Part shown: positions 1-10,657 of the stretch, in pieces | How positions within the stretch are numbered: position 1 is the first letter of the stretch | How the letters are laid out: each line of letters begins with the position of its first letter | Source: Agrypnia vestita | Lineage: Eukaryota > Arthropoda > Insecta > Trichoptera > Phryganeidae | NCBI GenBank assembly: GCA_016648135.1 | Contig: JADDOH010023690.1 | Coordinates: 1 to 64,000, forward strand | Length of the DNA stretch: 64,000 nt | Reading direction: 5' to 3' | Notes under the pieces: model-generated | Told to the model about the DNA's origin: nothing | Seen by the model: only the letters and a program-made list of their open reading frames with translations | The model's database searches: none | Program-made: the position numbers and the translations under genes

Positions 1-154
1 TGGTACAAAGCACAAAACGATGAAACTAAAAGGAAAGTTTTCAGAAAATTTATTGGTGTACTGTTTAAAGAGATAAAATGTATTTTTATTTTATTTGGCT
101 ATAAAATAGATGAAATAATTTATTATTTTGAATACATTAGAAAATGGATACATC

Positions 155-289
155 GAAACTCGTTAATTCGAATTCTTCATTAATTTTAACATTTTTACCC
201 TGAATTATGTTTTGAAACAACAAAAAAGACACATGGATATTTCTTACTTATTTGTTTCATTCGAAGTATCGAAATAATTAACGAGTTTC
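155..289. repeat. Short inverted repeat (possible MITE remnant)
   Basis: GAAACTCGTTAATT at 155-168 is matched perfectly in reverse complement at 276-289, with about 107 bases between. The match continues weakly inward. No target duplication is visible, so this may be a decayed small inverted-repeat element or chance in AT-rich DNA. Confidence 0.35.
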
Positions 290-558
290 AATTAACAAAT
301 ACGCGTTACAATCAATAAATGCCAATACTAAGATAGCAGCGTATGGAGGATTGACTGACAAAGATATACTGGGCAATGTCTCACACAATAAAAAGAGAGA
401 AGACAGCGAATTTCCAAATGAAGAAGCAGAGATTCCCGAAGTAATGAAGTAGAATTCTAAATTCCGGCGAAGCTTTAATTCACATCAATAAGGTGGGGCC
501 ATTTATTGATGAGAAAAATGATGTGGCTAAGATTTGTTTCAGTCTCCAAATAAGTTGA
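285..558 (+). pseudogene. 3' tail of a pogo/Tigger-like transposase (broken)
   Basis: Two adjacent open stretches look like the acidic C-terminal tail of a Tigger/jerky-type DDE transposase. The first (285-452) reads through AAYGGLTDKDILGNVS and an acidic stretch PNEEAEIPEVMK, then stops. The second (469-558, shifted by one base) reads EALIHINKVGPFIDEKNDVA, resembling the helical 'EAL..L..+..F+E' tail of that family, and a Lys-rich stretch follows in another frame. The DNA-binding and catalytic domains would lie upstream, outside the window. The family call is an inference from weak similarity. The alternative is an unrelated decayed coding segment. Confidence 0.4.
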
Positions 559-845
559 AAAGAAAGATGAAAGCAAAAAAATGAAAGAATATTTCTGTTT
601 CATTCGTCAGTAAACTGAATCTGAATTTTTCAAGTAAGAGTTAAAATAAAATATATTTAATTTAATGCATTCTGTTTGTCTAATTTTTCAGAATAAACAA
701 CTTTAGCTATTTATGGTTAAATATAGTTATTTAGTTTCAAGATATGGTCGAGATATCGAATTTTAACGTCTTGCAATCGGGCTTGAGTTTATATCTCCTT
801 TTACTCATCTAAATCAGATGTAAATAATATATGTCTGCATACATC
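559..845. other. No recognisable feature
   Basis: AT-rich sequence between two transposon remnants. It may include the 3' untranslated tail of the element to its left; no terminal repeat is visible. Confidence 0.5.
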
Positions 846-1200
846 GGATCTTCTTAATTTTCTTCCTCGGCTTTCCTCCATCCACTGCTGAATGTAGGCT
901 TCTTCCATTTTCCTCCACTCATTTCTGTTTCTCCCCTTTTGCACCCAGGTTCTTCCTGCTTGCTGGACTATGTCATCAGATCACCTTTTGGGAGGTCTTA
1001 CGACGCTTCTACTTTTCATCCAGGGCCTCATCTGTAGGATTCTTGGCGCCCATCTAGTATCCTTCTGTCAAGCCATATTTCCAGCCCACTACCATTTTAA
1101 TTTTGCAATACGGTCCATAATATAGACGACATATTTCTTCATTTCTGATTTTATCTCGAAGGCTCACGCCGAGCATCTGCCTTTCCATGGCCCTCTGTGG
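846..1200 (-). pseudogene. C-terminal remnant of an RTE-like non-LTR reverse transcriptase
   Basis: Read on the minus strand this gives PQRAMERQMLGVSLRDKIRN, a hallmark of the region behind the reverse-transcriptase core in RTE-like elements of insects, where 'QRAMERAMLGVSLRDRIRNE' is usual. After frame changes it continues with TRWAPRILQMRPW, SVVRPPKR.SDDIVQQAG and EWRKMEEAYIQQWMEE, the standard C-terminal order ending in 'EAYVQQW'. Stops and frameshifts make it non-functional. The copy is 5'-truncated, as is normal for these elements, and only about 350 bases remain. The superfamily call is firm; the exact clade is not. Confidence 0.8.
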
Positions 1201-3500
1201 ACACTTTAATTTTTATTTTATACCTAATTTACATTTAATGCATCGGATAATTATCTCAAACAAATCTGTGAGATTTACCTCATCAAGAATACACGATGTT
1301 AAAAATTTGAAACGAACTGTATAAAGTATATTTGGAAAATAGTAAAAGTGAAAACATAAAACCAACCAAACTTAACGTAAGAAGGAGCCTGGGTACACAG
1401 AAATGAAACATGTGCGTCATAAATTCTGTCTGAAAATCACTTTCCTATATGTAAGTAATGCTAACATGATAATAGGGAAATCTCAAATTTACATGCCAGA
1501 CCGCGGATACTAAAATTCTCTGTGCAGCTTTGTGGAAAATAAAATACCCGACCGGAAAATCATATCTACAATTCAGTGACCGTGAAGTATAAACTTGCGC
1601 AATGAAATATAAAAACGGTCATATTATGATAATATCTTGGTTTTAAAATATATTCAAACTTAACTCAAGCTAAAATATGTTTACCTTTATCGACAGGGTA
1701 GTGAAAAGATTACTCTCCTTTGATAGGTAATCTTATTTTAAAGTATATAACCCATTTAAATACCGATACCGTGGATCGAATCAAACAGCGCCAGAGTTCA
1801 AACGGATTTGAGTTTTGGTAACAAGATTCCAACTATAATAGGTCGGAATTGGAAATGTCACGTTTCATATCGCTCCCATCTGTTGAAAGGTTTTGCTTAA
1901 TCATACATACATGTATTACTTTCTGATTAAATTTTCTTAGCTCGACAAGCAAAGTTTCAAATTAATTATTATTTGACAAATCGGATATTATACGTATGTG
2001 CTCAGTAATTTTTGATAAAGGTATTTTTCGTTTTTCAATTTTTATTTTTATTAAATATTAAATACATATTGCTTATTTTTCAAAATTATTTCAAAATATT
2101 TTTGAAGTTTACATCAATAAATTTGAAGTTAAGGGATAAATAAAGGCAACTGCCAGTATGCTAAAAATACTAAAATATAGGACGATGGATTTAAAATAGG
2201 TAATCTTGAAAATACAATTGATAACTACTCTTGTATACATGGTTGCAATTTTATTTTTATTTCATCAAAATAAAATCAATATCATTATTTCAATTTAAAA
2301 ACCTCGTTAATAATCAGTTACAAACACAAACATTTTCATTTGTATACTAACTGTTTTTTTTTTTTCTCAAATATAAATATGGAGAACTCGGTTTGGAACA
2401 AAGTTAAAAAAAAACTTTTATTGAAGAAAATATACTTGTGTATTAGGAGACTTTATAATGCAATAATAAAACTTCAACAGCAGTAAACATGTATCATAAA
2501 CATAATCGAGGTGAAAATTTTTCCACTGTGATCCAATTTCCTCACCTAAGGTTTTAGTAAAATTATCTATTAAAATGAATTTCCCTCACGAATTTGGAAC
2601 TTTAAAATAAGGAATTATTAAAGATATTCTCCACTTGACTGAATATGGTAAACAGCCACATTGGTAAATTTTAACACATTTCTAAAGTTTCTTTCATCGA
2701 CTTAAATGTTATCTGTGAGCTGGTAAACCAGTTATGAAATTGTTATATTGAATATACAACCAAAGGTTAATCTTCATATTTCAAGTTGATCTTATCTCTC
2801 TTGGGAAAATGCTCGTTTCACATGATAGAAGAACACGCACATATCATAAAAGATTGAACAAGAAAATCTAAGCCACATTACTTGTACCGTATACGTACGT
2901 TTTACTATCCCCTAGTTAGCACGTAACCCGTAACATGGCGTATACCTAACGTATGAAATAAGGCGTAGGGCGGGTACCCGTACCTGTAGTGGCTACAGGG
3001 AAAGAACATATAACAAACTTCGGTACTTTCGCGTGATAAATTGCCTTTGGCTCACCTTTGTGTGGGTTTGGTTATCGGATAGAAAACTGTATCGAGACCT
3101 TTTCAAAAATGTTTTGTTCAGTAATATATTTTTATCTCACTGGAACATATTACTTTATCTGTTGGAGTAATACCAGAAATTTTGTAAATCAAATAAATCA
3201 AAACATTTTTCATATCTCCCCTCCACATGTAATGTTATATAAGAAATATATGTTTTATATCGAATCAAACTAATATTAAGCTGAATATTATTTTATATAA
3301 GTATCAATAACTACGCAGATTATATTTGATAAGTTTCTAAAGAAATGCTATAGAAGATCAAACGATCTTTATTTAACAAAAAAATTTTTTACATGAAAGT
3401 AGCTCGTCCCGCAATAAAAAGTGTACAACAGAATTGAAATGTTGTATTTAAAGAAATTTATCAAATAAATAAATGTTCACGATCATGCTGAGATAAGTAG
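1201..3500. other. No recognisable gene or element
   Basis: AT-rich sequence with short homopolymer runs. A more GC-rich patch at 2890-3010 contains repeated short motifs (cgtaac, gtacccgt) but no coding signal. Confidence 0.5.
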
Positions 3501-3626
3501 AAAGTGACTTACCCGTGTACACATAATTAGAATAGACATCGAGACTCGGCACGAACAAACTTGAGGCATGTAATTACAAACATTTTTTATTCGATTTTAT
3601 TTGGTGCTGGGGAAAACCAAATTCAC

Positions 3627-3834
3627 CTAACTGAACGAACGAATCATCAATAAACTGGAAATCGAATTTAGATTTTATTTTCTGAGTCTTGGGATGTACA
3701 TCATAATCGAGAGTTGCGTCCAAACAATCTTGTGCTGGACGACTTCCAGATAGCCAACTGACCGAATTCTGATTACCTGACAGTCGATTGTTCGATAAGC
3801 CAGCATCCATAAAAAATATATTTAAATCATCAAA
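3627..3834 (-). CDS. Candidate internal exon of an unidentified host gene
   Basis: On the minus strand a reading frame runs from just after a T-rich tract ending in TTTATCAG (acceptor, first exon base 3834) through FDDLNIFFMDAGLSNNRL, SGNQNSVSWLSGSRPAQDCL and DYDVHPKTQKIKSKFDFQF to a splice-donor match TTAG|GTGAAT (last exon base 3627). Composition and codon use look like protein rather than the Lys/Asn/Ile-rich translations of the surrounding DNA. The frame stays open past the donor to a stop at 3574. A very strong donor, ACACGG|GTAAGT, follows at about 3508 and may belong to a second short exon (3509-3555). I do not recognise the protein. A lone in-frame ATG at 3810 would allow a first-exon reading instead. 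Confidence 0.45.
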
Positions 3835-4056
3835 CTGATAAATTTAAAAATGAAAATTCTAAATTTTTTTATTAAAGTTTCAAATCAAGTTATTAAAAAA
3901 ATAGTTGAATAAATTTTTAAGAATAGTTCAAAATAACATAGTACAGTTACCATTGCTAGAAAAAATATTCTTGAAATACAGTTTAAAATTGATCAGTTTA
4001 TACATATTTTTACAAATGTAGGCAAATACAAATCTTAAAAATGAAATAATAATTTG

Positions 4057-4258
4057 TCGGGAAGTTGGGCTGCTGGGTAGTTAGGCTATCGGGCAGTTAG
4101 CTTATAGGACAGTCGGATAAACGGCCACCGTACAAATGGTTATCAGGCAAACGGCTGTCGGGCAAACGGCTGTAGGCCAAACGATTGTTGGGCAAACGTC
4201 AGTCGAGAAAACTGCTCTCGAGAAAACGGCTGCCGGTCATCGGCTGTCGGTAAGTTAA
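4057..4258. repeat. Degenerate ~15-bp minisatellite
   Basis: About thirteen head-to-tail units of 14-22 bp, mostly 15, are built on gtcgggcaaacggct. Examples are atcaggcaaacggct, gtcgggcaaacggct, gtaggccaaacgatt, gttgggcaaacgtca and ctcgagaaaacggct. The left part (cgggtagttaggct-like) is more diverged. It is much more GC-rich than its surroundings. Confidence 0.8.
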
Positions 4259-4907
4259 CTCAAACCCGTTGGAGCTCAGGTTCATCAAGCGGAGATCATA
4301 TTCATCTTCATCATCCCCTTTATCATAATAGGGTTGGGCTCCTATCTAGCTGTCTTGGACGTGGTCTTTCCATTTGCCTTTTCCTCGTTCTCATTCCTTC
4401 CTTCCTGTGGTGTTGACGAGAAATTTTGTTTAGTCAGTCTTTTATTTTAATGTCGATGAAATATCACAATGTGATTTTTCTGTTACAACGAGTATATTAA
4501 TTATATCGATTCAAAAATCTCAATCATGAACAAGGTCACTGGGAAAATGGCACACAAAATATATAGATACTAATTTTTTTTATTTAGGTAAATTACATAA
4601 GTCTCAAAGATACGAAGCTTTTTATATGGAAAACAGAATAAAATCTTTAAAGGGGGGTGATAGGGTTTATGATCTGTATTAGCTGGCTTGAGTGATAACT
4701 TTACACAATGCAACGTTCAGCGATTCGACTCTAAGAATATCCATACATTATCAATTTTTTATATGTTACAAAGTGCAGATTTTGATAATTTTTATATAAG
4801 CTCATAATAAGTGCATATACTGAAATTTTAACTAATGATGTATAAAATTATTTTTAATGTATACATTATCGAGATTTAATATTTTATCAGTAACATGTAC
4901 ATGTTAT
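4259..4907. other. No recognisable feature
   Basis: Begins with a moderately GC-rich stretch (4260-4420) containing cttcatcatcccctttatca, then AT-rich. The first part could be a decayed retroelement but shows no readable coding remnant. Confidence 0.4.
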
Positions 4908-5030
4908 TTATCCGTCTCATTTTAAATATTTGAAGTAACTATGCTATTGCCATCTATAATATAAAGTTTTTAAGTCCCATGACATAATAAACATAGAAAT
5001 TACTGCTGATTGTGATACCTTTATACTTAT
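4908..5030. repeat. Dispersed repeat, paired with 61270-61400
   Basis: Shares order and sequence with 61270-61400: both contain a 'tatc.gtct.atttcaaat' block, then gaa.gaactatgctat, then cccatgaca, then acatag, then a 'ggta.ctctata'-like end. Two copies 56 kb apart indicate an interspersed element. Ends and class are unknown. Confidence 0.6.
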
Positions 5031-7640
5031 TTATTTATTTTGCTGGTTAGAAATTTCTTCCAAAAAGTCTCATTTTATGTTTCAGCACAACTTATGCTCT
5101 CTTTACAATGATTATTTTAAAAATCATTATCGTTTAAGAGTACAAAAATATGTACGATATAAAAGTACAATTATGAGCATCACATATGTTAGAAAAACTC
5201 AGCTTTCGTGTTAAAGCTCGTCGCAGGCCTTTTAACATGTTTTTGTTGGCTTATTGCTGAGGAAATTGAAGAGGGTTTTATTAGCTATGGTGCTTTTTTC
5301 AATAAATTGTAATAAAAAGTATTTAATTTGCGAGAAACAAATATGAATTTATGGATACAATTTTCTTATTTCACATAATCTGGGATTTTCCTAGAAAGAT
5401 ATTTTATTTGAAGAAAACTGTTTCGAAATGGTTTTTCTTATATTTACATATTGCTTGATTCCTTTAAAGAGAAAAAATATTCTTGCTATTGGCATAAGTT
5501 CACAATTTACTTCAAGCCATCTTAATTCGTTTATTAATTTTTATTAATTTTTTTAACGACAAATATAAGAAACAGGAAATTTTCTAATAGCAATTTTGTT
5601 AGTTTTACATTTTGTTATTTTGTGAACGTTTACATTTGTTTATTACTAATTTTCAAAATATTCTTTCATTTTCACACTAGCTGCAGCTCGAAAATAATAG
5701 TTTTAATACATGAATGTTCAAAACAATAAAAATAAAAAGTGAAAAAGGAGAAAAAAAAATTGGAAAATTCGAAGAAAGAGATATCGAAAAACGAAAATGA
5801 AAAAAAAATTTTTTTGTACTATAAAGAAGGTACGGTCGTTACACAAAATAACGATGGACGGACGGATTGATAGACGAACAAAAAACGAAGTTATTATAAT
5901 TGGGATAGAGGTTATAAACAAGTCATTAAATATTTTCTCAATAAATAGTCCTAGCGCAATATTAAAATATGTATTCCGTCGTGCCGAGGACCGTTGCGTG
6001 TCACTTGATAGACCGCGTTGACCATGGAACACATGCACTTGTAATGACCCTGCTAGATAGTATGGGCCCTAATCAAATCGAGCAGACTGTATTTAATGTC
6101 GAAATGATGTTCAATTAATATTATAAAGAATTTTATTGTATTTCAATATAAATCGTTCTCCTGGTCACGGTAAGCACTGTGATGACCCAGGTAGATAGTA
6201 GGGCATCGCGGCCTTGATACATTTAATAATAATTTAGTATAGCTCCTGGTCCGGCACCAGAGTTAGACATCCCATGGGGTGTGTGTTGAATATATAAGGC
6301 GAAGCAAATCTATAATACAAATCATTCCATTGCAAATCAATGTAAATCAGATTCTTTTCACGGCTAACGATGTAAGATGACCCTAATGTGGGTCCTACTA
6401 AATAATGAAGGTTAGTAAGTAGCAAACCGTCGCGTTCAAATACAATATATTGGATTATCAAATATTTCATTATTCTTATAGGTGAGCGCGCGCGATTGAG
6501 CGACAGGATGCAACCGGTCGACTTCAACCATATGATGTAGCGATACAGTTGTTAAAAATTAAATATTCACTACAGAAATATTACTACTACTAAAATTCAA
6601 CTTTTCATATGAAATAATGTTCTATACTATCAGAAATTGTTCTATACGATAAATTAACTAAAAATACGTATTAACTGAAAATAATTCTAATTTGCTGTTG
6701 AATATTACCTATAAAGATATTGACTAAAACTTTTGCTTTGAATGGAATATTAACTACTTCTCTCATCAAATATTATTCTGCAGCAAATATTCAATGAAAT
6801 TATAGGAACTAAAATATTTCTAACATCTTGGGTTCGCATACTATATTGATAATACCTAATGCCCTTTGCATTTACTAAGTATATTACCTAAATAGCCACA
6901 GCTATACCATCCTGTACGTCAGGGACGAAACATAAAACACAGTTATATTCCTAAAAGTGCTACCTCTTACGCGACAAAAATACCTATTGCAGTCGGGCTA
7001 TGAATATGAACTATTTCCGCCTCATAATGGCGTCTGGAACCAATACTAAAAACCTCACTAGGAATAATAAATGCGACTAAATCTCGATAAATACAATATA
7101 TACTATTCGTAATACGTCGTTGAATTGGCACATGATTCGTCTAATGGATGAAGGACCCCGTTGTGTATCGTAATAACTTCAAATTCTTTTATAGGAGCAG
7201 TGTGGAAACAATTGCATAATATTACGTAATAAAATCATCTAACGAACCTAATAATCTATACATTTATGTTACAATAAAATACGTTCACCAGAAGAATTCG
7301 TGCATTAGAAATAAAACATTTCCGTTTGGAAACAACCCAATAAAATCAATCGAACGGCATAAAGAGGAGAAATTCACATATTAAATAACACTGAAACTAA
7401 TAATTTTAAACACTTTATATTAACATATTCTTACCTTGAATGGTGTCGTCTTAGGCGTGTATGAACCTGTTCATATTAATTCCTGGGGAAAATAATACAT
7501 ATATTTGCTATCTACGAAATAAGACATTTTTGAAACGAAACTTCTTTATAAATAAGTAGATAAGGTCTCGGGGATGGTTTGTTCGAAAGGATTCTACAAC
7601 AGCCCGTGAGTTTATATGAAATAATAGTTTCTTTGAATGC
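5031..7640. other. No recognisable gene; two related short blocks
   Basis: Long AT-rich stretch with no coding signal. Near 6036 and 6176 two related blocks of about 30 bp (gaccctgctagatagtatgg and gacccaggtagatagtaggg) lie 140 bp apart in the same orientation, possibly the edges of a duplicated unit. A 97-codon minus-strand open frame (6234-6527) lies here and has no recognisable motif. Confidence 0.4.
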
Positions 7641-8420
7641 TAAATTTTGGTTTTTTAAACCCTCAGCATCTCTGCTGAGAGGGGTTGAGGCTCCGCGCCC
7701 GCCTAAACCCGGTGACCGACTTCCTAAGTGACTAAACGGCCCCCCTTGTTCCTCCGGAACTCACTGCATCCCGAGACTCTATCTCTTCTTTACGAGATGT
7801 GATCCTGTGACGCCTCTCTTTTAGGCTATAATTGAGAAGGCCGTACTCTTTTGGTACGAGTTTCTGATGATGTGTGTTGTCTTGAGGCGCCTTTCTTTTA
7901 GGCCGGTGTTTGAAGAATCATGTACTCTTTTGGTACGAATTGATGACGACATTAGCCTCCTTTGCGGGCATAGTCAGCGATGTTACAAATTATTGTGCAA
8001 TCTCATTATGCCTTTTCAGAATGGCGTCCCACGATTCTGCATCTTGCAACATTTACTTTGGACAATGTTAGAGTGTTAGTAACATATTTATAATATCCCA
8101 GCTATTCCATATGAGTGAATGGTTTTTATATTTATTCTGGCCCTGTCTTTCTTACAGAGGACGAATAGAAGTTAACGTTTTCTATCAAGTTTTTACAGCA
8201 TTCAAGCATGGAAATCCTTCCAAAGACATAGGGAACCTTTTTGTTGGTTTAAGTAGTTTGCGCCAGATGAGGTTAGGTGGTCGGTTTATTGACGACCCCG
8301 AGCAACAAGGAGGACCCCGCCTTTAAGGGGCCCTGCAGGGGCTTGTGCGGGTTCCACGCCCAAGTGCCGGCAATCATCCACCCCTCAGCCAGCTAGGCTA
8401 ACACAAACCAGATATCCCCA
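7641..8420. repeat. GC-rich unclassified repeat with an internal 77-bp duplication
   Basis: An 800-bp island of higher GC content in AT-rich DNA. Two diverged tandem units start near 7811 and 7888. Each runs from cgcct.tcttttaggc through a spacer to tactcttttggtacga. Left and right parts hold GC blocks (ggttgaggctccgcgcccgc near 7685; ggaccccgcctttaagg near 8311). All reading frames are interrupted. It is probably the untranslated or decayed part of a retroelement, possibly linked to the LTR candidate on its right; I cannot assign a family. Confidence 0.5.
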
Positions 8421-8779
8421 ATCTGTAGTTAGATTTCCCCATTCTGTCCTTTACTCGTCATTCTGAAGCTACTTGTTAAGCTAGATGTACCGAGGTACTC
8501 AAATCATAAAGAGTTAACTGAAGACCGGATTGCGCAATACTTATGCAATACAGTAATTATTATAATGCTACTAAGTAATTCATATAGAAATCCGTGTATT
8601 CAAATTTTAGCATAAACGGTATGAAATTCGCTTTGCATAAAAATACACCCGTTTGGAACGGAATTCTTGTACGATTTGAACCAATATCACACAAGCAATC
8701 GTGATATTTAATTACACATAATTATTCCGAACTCAAATATTCCCAAAATAAATACATTTCGATAGTGAAAATAATTAAC

Positions 8780-9244
8780 CGTAATAGATAATATGAATAT
8801 GATCCTTATCTGTTACTCTTTGTGGCGGAATCCTCCTTCTGGTGCTGCGGGATGGTGGAATCTCTATACTTCGCCGCTGCAAGACCCGCTTTCTCTCAAG
8901 CTGGCAGCTCCTTTGCTCGCAACTGATGATCTGGAACTCGGGGCTCCGTCGGTAGTCTGTTGGGCAGCGCTCCCGCTCGCAAGTCTGGTCCCGCTCGCAA
9001 GTCTGGTCTCGAACTGAAGGGGCTGAGTACATCGCGCTCGCTCCTTTTATAGTAATGATTTCACCATACCTCTGAAATCCACGCCAGTGCAGTGACTCAT
9101 CCTATGCCCGATGACCTCACCGCCGGCGCTCGCCATTGGCCGGATTCAGCCATCAGGACGGTCGCCTCCGGCTCAACCCGTCGAAGGCAAAGCGCGCCTG
9201 TGATTGGTCCGTTTCGTTAAAATAACAGTCAAGCACCCGCTACA
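8780..9244 (-). mobile_element. Probable LTR of a retrotransposon (minus strand)
   Basis: Read on the minus strand from 9244 the sequence starts TGTAGCGGGTGCTTGACTG, with the TG start usual for LTRs. It runs through a GC-rich U3-like part with CCAAT-type motifs (GACCAATCACAG, GGCCAATGGCG), then a TATA box CTATAAAAGGAG (9052-9041) and a short region with two copies of CCAGACTTGCGAGCGGGA. It then becomes AT-rich, as U5 often is. The LTR 3' end, primer-binding site and second LTR could not be placed. It may be a solo LTR or a truncated element. No gag or pol coding remnant was seen nearby. Confidence 0.5.
9041..9052 (-). promoter_or_regulatory. TATA box of the LTR candidate
   Basis: Minus-strand CTATAAAAGGAG. 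Initiator-like TCAG motifs follow at about 27 and 36 bases (TCAGCC, then TCAGTT, the arthropod initiator form). Confidence 0.5.
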
Positions 9245-10649
9245 CGCGAGACTTACTATTCTGATTCATAAATAGTAAAGGCTCGTTCGCACCTACTCAC
9301 AAGGTCGAGTCTATTAGGATTGGCAAACGATATTAATTTAACACAGAATTATATCTATGGTATAATAAAGATCTAAGAAATATTACTTGTATAGCTGAAT
9401 ATTCAATATTTTGTTAGCCTCTTGTAATACATAGAATCCTGAGAAGAAATGTATCAGGCTTTTACTTTTAAACGATTCCAAACAGAAGAAATATATTTTT
9501 GATGTCCATACTTGACTTATTTGAATATTATTATTTTAAGATTTTCTAAATTTATTAAATCTATCTTTATGTCAACCATCACAAATTGTGAAATTGTATT
9601 CGTTTTTTAAAACAAATTCATCGGCCGCTCCAGTAACACTCTGACCGGCGGGCGGAGCGGTCGTTTCTTTGTTTAATATTTTTCGCTTAAAGATACGGTG
9701 ACTACAAAATAACGAATATTTTAAAATTAGGAAATGAGAAATCGCTTTCAGGTCAAACAAAGGAGATAGTTTTAAATGTATATAAATATCTCGAAGAATT
9801 ATATAAAGATAAGTTATATAAAGATAAAAAGGAAAAAGTTGATAAAATAACCATCAGCGAATGGAAAAATGTTTGCTGACGTACAAAAGGAATTGAAACT
9901 GAGCACGCGACGAAGGATATTCAAATGGATTAAATCACAGACTTTAATCAATTTAATATGAATTTAGACGAGAATTAAAATTAACTATAAGAATTCGAAA
10001 TTATTTAACCACAATTATATCCGCTTATATATTTATTTTAAAAGCCATAATCCGTCAAAAATAACGTAATTTTATTATATATTTCGGCCGCCAGTTAAGG
10101 CTGTAGAACAGCGCTATCCAGAGCAGCGTAGCGCCTTGATAACATTAGTGATGGAAATAAAATAGAGAATTTTGCTTTTTTTGCTTCCTTTACCTGATTA
10201 TTATTTGAGCCATGTGGCAGCGTTAGTGATAGAGAATGATATATTTTGATTAATACTAATGACATATGCCTTACAATAGTGGATAAACTTACAAGTTTTT
10301 ATTATACTTAAACTGAAATATTTAAAACAATCATGAAATAAAAAATAAAATCTAATTTCTGAATACTCTGGTATTTTATTAAAAAAAAACATAAAGTCAA
10401 TGTCTTTATTTTATATAACAATTTTGAAATCATACTAATTTTGAAAACGAAATTAGATAAGTTATTGGATTCTAGTTACGATTACGAATAAATTTCTAAA
10501 TAATTATTATTTGGGGATTAAAAAAATGAAATATAGTTTTTTATAATACATATATGCTAACTTCAGGTTAAGAAAATAAAATACTATTTATATATTTTTT
10601 GCGTCTATCATTTACTCAAAAAAAGAACGTTACGAGATTTTGTAAACTG
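9245..10649. other. No recognisable gene
   Basis: AT-rich. Contains a 15-bp direct duplication (ttatataaagataag, then ttatataaagataaa) near 9801-9830. It also has two short GC-rich spots (about 9620-9665 and 10083-10140) without coding or terminal-repeat structure I could assign. Confidence 0.5.
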
Positions 10650-10657
10650 ACTGTTAC

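Noticed and set aside
5718..6038. Overlapping open frames of 106 and 74 codons on opposite strands
   Set aside because: The longer is almost entirely Phe/Leu/Ile from an A-rich stretch on the other strand. Low complexity, no motif.
6234..6527. 97-codon minus frame
   Set aside because: No domain, no splice or polyadenylation support. It sits among short repeated blocks, so probably non-coding.
8793..9017. Open frames on both strands over the LTR candidate
   Set aside because: GC-rich promoter-like sequence is open by composition. The translated Cys/Glu/Arg repeat comes from the duplicated 18-bp motif.
9620..9665. Small inverted repeat (ggccgctcc / ggagcggtc)
   Set aside because: 9-bp arms with one mismatch in a GC-rich spot, no target duplication.
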